From assembly GCF_963678635.1 (NCBI RefSeq), contig NC_087067.1:7669716-7733715 (forward strand): 64,000 bases of DNA. Direction: 5' to 3'. Positions 56,341 to 64,000 of this stretch are shown here, piece by piece (positions within the stretch are counted from its first letter, which is position 1; each line of letters opens with the position of its first letter). The translations under genes and the position numbers were made by a program. This stretch comes from Symsagittifera roscoffensis. Lineage: Eukaryota; Xenacoelomorpha; Acoela; Convolutidae. The notes below the pieces were generated by a model. It did not search any database and was not told the origin of the DNA. It was given only the letters and a program-made list of their open reading frames with translations.

Positions 56341-57827
56341 AATTTCATCTCTTGTGTTAAGTTTGCTAGAAATGATTTGGACCCCATCTCCCTAGCTGCG
56401 TTGTATCAATTCTTTTCGAACCCCCTCGCTGCAACTAAAACTCCCATGTTCAGTTTCTTTTTACAAGCTACTATGACTAAACTGGTGATTTTTTCCTTAT
56501 AGTAAAAAAATTAAATATGTTCAATGTGGTAAACTTGAACTTGTTGTCCATGCAAAGTTTCAGCACCTTATAACTCTTTTTCACTTCGTATTTCAAAGTC
56601 AAAATCTAAATGTGTGGGGGGGGTGTAAAAGATCCTGTTAATTAATTAGGTTAGGCTGTAAACAATTTGGCTTCAAGCAATACCTGGTAGTATCAGTCAT
56701 TTTTCAATTAAAAATAACTGTTAAGAGTTAACGCGAGAAATGAGCTGCTCCTGGATAAAGTTTCTCCAGCTAATGAAAAACAAAAATTAGATGAAAACTG
56801 AATTGAACTTTCGCAATTGCATTGATGATAGCGCATGGAAGCAAAACTGACATTTTTGCTTTGGACTAAATTTTTTTTGTTTTAAACAAGTTGATTAAAT
56901 TGCTTGGTTTTAAAGTAGAAAACAGAAGGTTCAAAAATCCTGCCTTGAAAAATTGTTTTCAAGCTAGCTCATATATGAGTACCGCGCACTTTGAATAGAA
57001 ATCTCTTCTTTAGATAAGATCAACATTAGGTTGATTTACCTTTCAAAATATATTTTTTTCTTCATTTAATCTGTTCAGAGATGTTTTTCCTTCTTTTATT
57101 TTTTCTTGGAAGTAGGTCAATTGACTTTCATTTTAGTTTAATACATAACCATAACAGTAGAGCGCATGTTTTCAAAAGATTATTGGAAAAAACCTGGTGA
57201 TTTCTGCCTGTTTTTTTTTTTTCAGTTATTGTGAGGCTGGCCGCTGTGATTTGCGCAGTGCAAGAAAAAAAATTAACATCTGATGCAGGTTATTAGTTTC
57301 ACCCCAGTGATTTCTGCTGGGTAAAACAAGAAACTAACAGTCTTTCAATTAAGTTGTAATTGTGATTACCGCATTGCAAACAAGACAGTTGTCTGTCAAT
57401 TCATCTACTGTTATCACAATCAATTCTAGTTTACAATGAAGATTAGTCATTCTGCTTTTCGCCGTGAAACATTTCATGCTTTTTAAAGGCTCAGATAGGA
57501 TTTTAAAACATAAAATGTCTAGAAATTGCTTGTCTCAGTTATTTCCGCAGGAGAAGCAGAAACAAAAAAATGTAAGTGCGTATGTATATATATGGGGGAA
57601 CCTATTTTTTGCCAAATTAGGAGAAGTTTTCCAATATATTACAAAATAGATACGTATTAACTCTTCTTCGAATTTTCAAAGCGGTTTTTAGATGAATTTA
57701 ATGTCTCTTTGATATACAAACAACGAAAGGTCTAAACCTGTATTTTGAAAGTTACATTCGAAAGTCTGACATGGACATTGGAACAAATTCGACTCGTAGC
57801 GAATGTTTTTTTTTAAATTCTTTTACA
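56341..57827. other. Intergenic or intron, no gene recognised
   Basis: AT-rich; no supportable gene or RNA. Could be intron if the receptor gene continues downstream. Confidence 0.35.
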
Positions 57828-59250
57828 GAACATCAGATGCCTTCCTCAAAACTTTGGAAAATTAGAGTTTTTCATTCAAGGCACACATGAAAAACCAACA
57901 GTAATACGTTTGACTAAAAACTGGATCAAAGTTGATAAAAATACAAATTTCTTGACTGGTGATGATAACCAGCCCCTTATAAGCTGCACGCGCACAAACA
58001 GAGGCTCTGGAGTAGCAACGTTCATAAGAAAAAGAGTTCAACCGACACTTCTAAAAGAAATTTCGGAAAATTCTATCGAAACATGTTCAGTTCTGATTAA
58101 AAATTCTTAACTTGAAAAAAAACTTTCATAAAAAAGCAAATATCCCTCCTAGTTCTGTAACTGACAAAAAATTGAACACACTAGAAAACCATGAGGACGG
58201 TATAATGGTTGATCCATGCGTTCAACAAATAATCTAAGATTTCAATATTAATTTAGCCACAGTTTCCGCGAAAGCAATTAAAACATGAGATGAAACTGCA
58301 GGGAACACCACCAGCTTACAAAATAACGAACAAGCCATTCGCAAAACGGAACACAGCAATACTGTTTTTGATTTTTTCCCTCATTTTTGGGTAGGTGCAA
58401 AACAATTCAAAATCACATATCAGATCACTTTGGTGAAAATGGACTGCTAATACGACTCAAAACTTTGATTTAGAGTCGAAAATACAGTATAAGCCATGCT
58501 GAAAACGACCACAAATAAATGAAGCTTTCAAAAAAAAATTTTTTTTTATTTGAGATAAAAGTTTCAAAAACAATTAAGAGAATAAACATTGGACACCAGG
58601 AACTAGAAGCCTACACTCTCAGTAAATAGTTCGATAAAAAAGTCAAATGGTATTTTTTCTACTAAACACTTTTCTACCAAAACATTTCGATTCACAAAAA
58701 AAGTTTTAAAAGTGCAGCGAAAAAAAAAACAAAATTTTCGTCAAAATTTTTATCATGTAACTTGGAAAAGCTGTCAAATGTTTCTAAGAAATCGGTATTG
58801 AGGAAAAAAAAACAGTATTTTTATCAAAATAAGTTACTACAGTCATCATCTCAAAAAAGTCCTATCAAAAAGCTCAGGAAAAAGAAAGGAGTTGTAGAAC
58901 CTCCGCAAGTATAACTTCGCAAGAAATTGGTCTTTTTTTCGACAAATATTTTGCAGCAATTGGCACTATATTAGCAAAAAACATTTCTAAGCCCCAAAGA
59001 CAGCGTGAAAATAAAAACATCAGTCGATAATCTTTGGAAAATTTGATGAAAGGAAACTGTAAAAGCCATCGAAAAATCCAGAAGCAAATACAGCAATGAT
59101 TGCTACAATATGAATTACGTTTTCAAAAAATGTTGATTGCCAATTTATTCAAAACACTAACCATTTCGCATCAATCGGCAGTCAAGTAGCAAAACTGATT
59201 CCTGAAACCCCAAAGACAGCAAAAGAAAGCGTTAACACAAAAACATCAGT

Positions 59251-60042
59251 CCATAATTTTTGGAAAAGAAAAGAAAACTATCTGTAAAAGCCATCGAACA
59301 ATCCAATAACAAATTAAGCGCTGATTGCTACAAAATAAATTACATTTTCAAAAAAATAGCGATTCTACACTCTCTTTATTTGCGGACACTGGACCGGCAT
59401 TGTTTGTTTTAGCTCTCTTTACAGCCAGATTAAGGCCTCCATTCACCTCTAATTCTTTTGACGTTACATTCTGTTGACTATTCTGATAAAGCTCCACTGT
59501 ATTGTCCAAGTTCCAACGTTGTTGTATCTCCGTCATTTCGTCAAAATCATTAGTCTCCTCTTTGAACCCCCTTCCTTTTTCTTCGACTCCGATCTGGGCT
59601 CATTTACATGTGGACTTTGTCTGGAATGTTCTTTTTTCGGGCTTTTATCTCTCGTGTCGTTAGTATTGGTTTTTGCTTGAGCAATGTCACTTTTTCTATA
59701 CACTGCTCCTGCAGCTGTTTTAACTGTGTGTGGGGTTTCTGAAACAACTTTCCCTTTTAATGGGTTAGTCAGCGCTTTTCCTCTTTTCCGGTTTTTCGTC
59801 TTTTCTCAGGAGATTAGTTCTACTTGGCTCTATCTCCTGAAGTTTATCTTCAATAAACCCGTATTGCCACCAATACAATAACTCTTTCCGTAAATCTGGG
59901 ATAATTGTACTCGTCTCGTCTACTATTCTCCTAATGCCATAATTTTTGGAAAAGAAAAGAAAACTAACTGTAAAAGCCATCGAACAATCCAATAACAAAT
60001 TAAGCGCTGATTGCTACAAAATAAATTACATTTTCAAAAAAA
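59251..60042. repeat. Direct repeats of about 104 bp flanking an insertion in the LINE
   Basis: 59251-59356 and 59937-60042 are the same LINE-derived stretch (from CCATAATTTTTGG to ATTTTCAAAAAAA) with about one mismatch. Between them lies the fragment 59357-59938. The LINE sequence is otherwise continuous across the site, so the repeat was made when the fragment was inserted. Confidence 0.85.
59357..59938 (-). mobile_element. Inserted internal fragment of the repeat seen at 62.9-63.9 kb
   Basis: About 582 bp matching 63261-63838 at roughly 90%, from GATTCTACACTCTC to CTAATGCCAT. It is an internal piece with neither end of the source repeat. On the minus strand it encodes pieces of the same Glu/Lys-rich protein, broken by frameshifts. 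Confidence 0.75.
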
Positions 60043-61380
60043 ATCACCTGAAGGAATTGGTTGCGGATCAATTAGTTTTGATTTTTTGCTTATTTTTTTT
60101 GGGTCTGGTAATTTTCTAAGAAATTTTAAGAGTAGCGAAAACAGGCGGAGTTAGAAAAAAATAATTAACTTTTTTGGCCTAATTCACTTCTTACAATAGT
60201 AGGAAATATCTTCGAGCAGTTAATGTAAAACACTGTGAAACTTCTCATTGGAAATTTTTATCTCCTCTTCAATGACCATTTTGCATTCCATAACAAGCGA
60301 TCAACTGTAGACACCATTGTGACCATTATTGAAGACATAAAGAAAGAAACACGCAACCAGAACACAATAACTAAGTGCACTTTCCTCGATCTTAGGAAAG
60401 CCTTTGATACAGTCAATCGCTCAATACTTCTGATCAAACTCCAGTTTTTGTAGAGTGCCGATATTGTCAACTTCTTAATTTGAAACTTGAAGATCACAAA
60501 CAGTGTTTTGAAGTTTTGGGACAAAAAAATGAGCAAAATTGGTTAAAGTTCTAGAACCTTTGCTATTTATCCTATACCTCAATGATCAACCGGTCATTGA
60601 ACAATCAAACAACAGACTTTTTCTTAATGCCAATGACACAGTACAGAACACGAGCAAAACATTTCATCAATTCAAAGCATCAGCGAATCTCAGACAAAAC
60701 AAATGCTTGGCTAACGGAGAATGAACTAACTTTGAAAAGCAAAAAGAAAAAAACTCTATCTTTGGTAGAATACCAAGTTTATATAAAGAGTACTTAAAAT
60801 TGAAGTGACAAATAATAGAAGAACTTCAATGCTTCAACTTTTTGGGGGTAAATTCGGTTTCAATCTAATTTTGCATAATCATATCCCAAAAATCAAAAAC
60901 CACATGCTTTAGTTTTGTGGACTTTTTTTTTATCATTGACGTAACTACCTAAACTCAAAACGAATGATCTTAGCGTACAAAGCTTACACTTAACCGGTTC
61001 TGCCACATGGAATAATTGATTCCTGCATACGCTAACTTTGGCATCTCATCATTTACACCTTTTGAAATGAAATATAAACGTCTTATCAAAATAAAGTTCT
61101 ACGAATGCAAAACCGAGTCAGTTTTTAAACTAGGAGCAAAAAATCCAATTTTTTGACAATAGATTTTTTTGCATTGGAAATGTTGAAATTATTGAGCAAA
61201 ATCTTCAGAAATGAGACTAAGTAAAAAAGAAAAAAAGAAAAAGGGAATTGTAGTGTAGCAAACAGAATTATCATCGAAGGAAAAGTGTCATCATAAAAAG
61301 TACGTGCATAAAAACGTTAAAAAAAGGTTTAACACGGTCATCTCTTTTTTCTCAATTGGATAAATTTTATCAAAACAGCC

Positions 61381-61870
61381 ATGACGGATCAAAATAACAA
61401 GTTCAATCAAAATTGCCGGAAAATTACATGTTGAATAACAGGGACGATCCAATTTTTGAAGATGAAATTAACGGGGACTCACTTAACTTAAAATTAAAAA
61501 AGTTTCTTTCTTTTTTGATTTCTAGTTCTCGGTCATTATCTAGAACAAGTAGAAATCACAATGAACTTGGAAGAAAATTATTTTTTAAGTTACATGATAT
61601 CAATAATTTTCAGACAACTACGTCACGCAAAAACAAAATTCAAGATTCTGATAGTGAATTAGCAGAAAAATTACTCAAATTCTAGATATTTAGCATTAAC
61701 CCTGAATTTTAAAGAAAAACCTTGATTTAGAAAATGATGTAATTATTGCCGGAAACTACATACAAAAACAAGAAGACAACTTAAATTGGCCACCAAAACA
61801 TAAAGAACCAAATAAATCTTCTTTTAATAGAAGCACAAAAACAGAGAAATTGCAAATGCAAAATATCCTA
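61381..61870 (+). pseudogene. Unidentified decayed coding stretch
   Basis: An ATG at 61381 starts a frame that ends early, but a shift leads into an 80-codon frame (61413-61685, with NNRDDPIFEDEINGD and a Ser/Arg-rich middle), and a further shift gives another frame to about 61873 with NDVIIAGNY and NWPPKHKEP. The run of coding-like frames suggests a transposon-derived ORF broken by at least two indels. No family recognised. Confidence 0.35.
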
Positions 61871-61889
61871 TCTGTTTTCTAACTTGAGC

Positions 61890-62905
61890 CGCCCAAAAAC
61901 AGGTTCTTGCAGCCTGATGGCGACCTCTCATTCCATATTTTTGTACACGAGTAAATAAAAATCCCTGTGAGTATTTTGGTAACATTAGACTGGAAACAAT
62001 TTTTAAATATTACTATGATTATTATGTGAGCTAACAAAAGAGAGATGAGTTCAACTTTTTTCCACTTTACTCCATCACAAATAAATTCCTATTTTTGAAA
62101 AAAATTTTATTGCGTTGTCATTGTAGTAAAGTGAAGTAAAGCTTTACTCGTAATTGAAAATGATTAGTTTCAATACGTTAATTCAATTTTGAAACTGTTG
62201 TTTTTGTGTTAACATCATCTGCGGTTCTCTGAACCAGCTTTACAAACGTAACTCGGTATGCAAAGCTTAACAACTAAAAATACAGAATCTACGCATCGAT
62301 CAACAACACTGCATGACCTTGAGCATTTTGTAATAACAATATATAATTATAGATACCAATATGTGATCCAAGGTTAGTGTGCAGCAGAGGTTACTTGGTT
62401 ACTGCACATGCAGTATGTGCTGTACAACACTCCCCTTGGACTAACAAAATTTTAGATAGTATACATCTGAAATTTAGATAGATTATGAGTTTTGGTACTC
62501 AGTTTAATTGGTTTCAACGGTTATGAGTTTATATGATTCTCCTTTCTAATCTTCCACTTCTCGATTCTGATCTACTGTTTCGATTTCCTCCACATATAAT
62601 GCTACTTGCCATGTCGCGTTCCAAGTCCTTGAGATATCTAGTGCCCCACTTCCAAATTTCCGCCGAAATAGATGCTTTTCCAATAATCCCAACTATGTCT
62701 CAATCGGCCTACTGACATCTGTTTTCAGTTTTGCTAATTTTACTCTGTATGCCTCTAGCGCCGCTTTGTTAAGATCGGTTATGTCTTGGTCGGTCGTAAT
62801 TAACTTAATGGAGTGTGTCTCTGGATTTCCGAAACGAATGGGGCCCTTGTTTTTCGTTTGTCTTCCGCTCCGTCTGATTGGTACTTCAGTCTCGCCTGAT
62901 TCGTC
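61890..62905. other. No gene recognised
   Basis: The first part is AT-rich intergenic sequence; the part from about 62530 is less AT-rich and may be a continuation of the decayed minus-strand repeat that follows. Confidence 0.3.
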
Positions 62906-63960
62906 TTAAAAACCTGGAGGTGCATTGTTTCTTTCATCCTCGCTTCCATCTGCATTCTTCGGGATTGCTTCTGCCTCTCTCTGGACTCTCCTTGTCAATA
63001 CCTGATCCGCCAGCAGATTCCAATCTTCAGTGACTAAGTCACGGCTTTGAAATATCTCTAATATCTTTTCTGCTGAGGTATTCCGAGTGATTTCCTTACT
63101 CTTGTCCTTCAACTCTTTTCTCGGAGTTGATGTGTTTAGATTCCGGGCCTTTTTGGGAGAGAACATGTTATTTGCATCATCCTCCTCCGTCTGAGATTTT
63201 TCTCGTGCTGTTGCTGCAGCTTTTTGTTTTCTAGTCTCTTCTCCCTCTTCTCAGCACCTTTCGATTCTACACTCTCTTTATTTCCCGACACTGGACCGGC
63301 ATTGTTTGGTTCAGTTCTCTTTACAGCCAGATTAAGGCCTCCATTCACCTCTAATTCTTTTGAGGTACATTTTGTTGACTATTCTGATAAAGCTCCACTG
63401 TATTGTCCAAGTTCGAACGTTGTTGTGTCTCCGGCATTTCGTCAGAATCATTAGTCTTCTTCTTTGAACCCCCTTCCTTTTTCTTCGACTTCGATCTGGG
63501 CTCGCTTACATGTGGACTTCGTCTGGAATGTTCTTTTTCGGGCTTTTATCTCTCGTGTAGTCAGTATTGATTTTTGCTTGAGCAATGTCACTTTTTCTAT
63601 ACACTGCTCCTGCAGCTGTTTTAACTGTGTGTGGGGTTTCTGAAACAACTTTCCCTTTTTATGGGTTAGTCAGTGCTTTTCCACTTTTCCAGTTTTCGTC
63701 TTTTCTCAGGAGGTTAATTGTACTTGGCTCTATCTCCTCAAGTTTATCTTCAATAAACCCGTATTCCCACGAATAGAATAACTCTTTCCGTAAATCTGGG
63801 TTAATTGTACTCGTCTCGTCTACTAATCTTCTAATGCCATTCGCCGACGTATCTCTTCTTGTCGTGTTCCAACGGGCATTCGCCTCCAATAATGTTCTCA
63901 GAATTTTCGCCCGGTCTCTATTTTTAGCAATTCTACCTCAACTTTGAACTTGGGACTGGC
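62906..63960 (-). pseudogene. Decayed ORF of a dispersed repeat (Glu/Lys-rich, coiled-coil-like)
   Basis: Reading the minus strand from the window end: RDRAKILRTLLEANARW, then DETSTINPDLRKELFYSWEY, a basic, Lys-rich middle across two frameshifts (LKQLQEQCIEKVTLLKQK), a block with GGLNLAVKRTEPNNAGPVSG, an EKREKRLENKKLQQQHEKNL coiled-coil stretch and a final block ending NNAPPGF. Partner copies at 59357-59938 show it is a repeat. It could be a gag or a LINE ORF1; I see no zinc knuckle or other decisive motif. The 5' end lies near or beyond the window edge. Confidence 0.5.
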
Positions 63961-64000
63961 GTCTCTGCTGTTTTGACCTTTTTTCACAATTTTCACATGC

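Larger units (their letters stand above)
57828..61220 (+). pseudogene. Decayed LINE (non-LTR retrotransposon) ORF2
   Basis: Read across frameshifts and stops, the plus strand follows an APE-type LINE. Endonuclease: IRCLPQNFGKLEFF, then TKNWIK where LINEs have TETWLK, RGSGVATFIRK (57910-58050), DFNINL (about 58235) and SDHF (about 58418). RT region: a DKYFAAIGTILAKNI-type block (about 58943), FAFHN-KRSTVD and FLDLRKAFDTVNRSILL (60280-60430), LEPLLFILYLND (60547), and LNANDT where the catalytic FADDT should be. An FNFLGV block lies near 60835. Many stops, the altered catalytic motif and a 582-bp insertion show it is dead. CR1/jockey-like affinity is a guess. Confidence 0.82.

Overview
The window looks like nuclear DNA of a small, AT-rich invertebrate. 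Nearly everything in it is transposable-element DNA, tandem duplications and intron or intergenic sequence. The only host gene I can support is a rhodopsin-type GPCR split by a 6.7-kb intron. Metazoan origin follows from that receptor together with a LINE remnant, a hAT-type MITE and an env-bearing Ty3/gypsy element. I cannot name the species; a rotifer, nematode or similar genome would fit.

The dominant feature is one complete giant retrovirus-like LTR retrotransposon on the minus strand (about 1519-20343, 18.8 kb). It has two 401-bp LTRs that look identical, a tRNA primer-binding site, and a long set of open frames. In element order (right to left) these are: a small leader ORF (77 aa), a basic 155-aa ORF, a 249-aa ORF, a gag-pol polyprotein (capsid-like region, CCHC knuckle, protease, RT, RNase H, integrase), two tiny membrane proteins (69 and 62 aa), a 378-codon frame with no methionine at all, an 872-aa envelope-like glycoprotein, and a 597-aa protein of unknown function. 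Three expression devices can be read directly. The first is a -1 slippery site of the HIV-1 type (A AAT TTT TTA) joining the 249-aa ORF to gag-pol. The second is a pair of ATGA stop-start overlaps (69/62 aa and env/597 aa). The third is a 1.2-kb stretch almost devoid of ATG upstream of env, as expected for leaky scanning over a frame started at a non-AUG codon or supplied by splicing.

The element is bracketed by a 508-bp direct repeat (1011-1518 and 20344-20851), far longer than the 4-6 bp an integrase normally makes. Three other insertions show similar bracketing: a truncated relative at 34144-35529 (repeats of about 1.65 kb), a solo LTR at 44266-44664 (28 bp), and a 582-bp repeat fragment at 59357-59938 (about 104 bp). 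Pure tandem duplications also occur (24.3-27.4 kb, 29.2-31.0 kb, 38.8-42.2 kb).

Region by region: 1-1010 holds foldback repeats; 1011-20851 the giant element and its flanking repeats; 20.9-32.4 kb intergenic DNA with tandem duplications and a hairpin element; 32.4-37.2 kb a duplicated segment around an LTR-element fragment; 38.3-38.7 kb a hAT MITE with an 8-bp target duplication; 44.3 kb a solo LTR; 46.2-53.3 kb two exons of the GPCR (TM1 to intracellular loop 2); 51.7-53.15 kb and 53.3-55.2 kb two tandem arrays grown from the two splice junctions of the second exon; 57.8-61.2 kb a decayed LINE; 62.9-63.96 kb a decayed coding repeat on the minus strand. Exons for TM4-TM7 of the receptor were not found.
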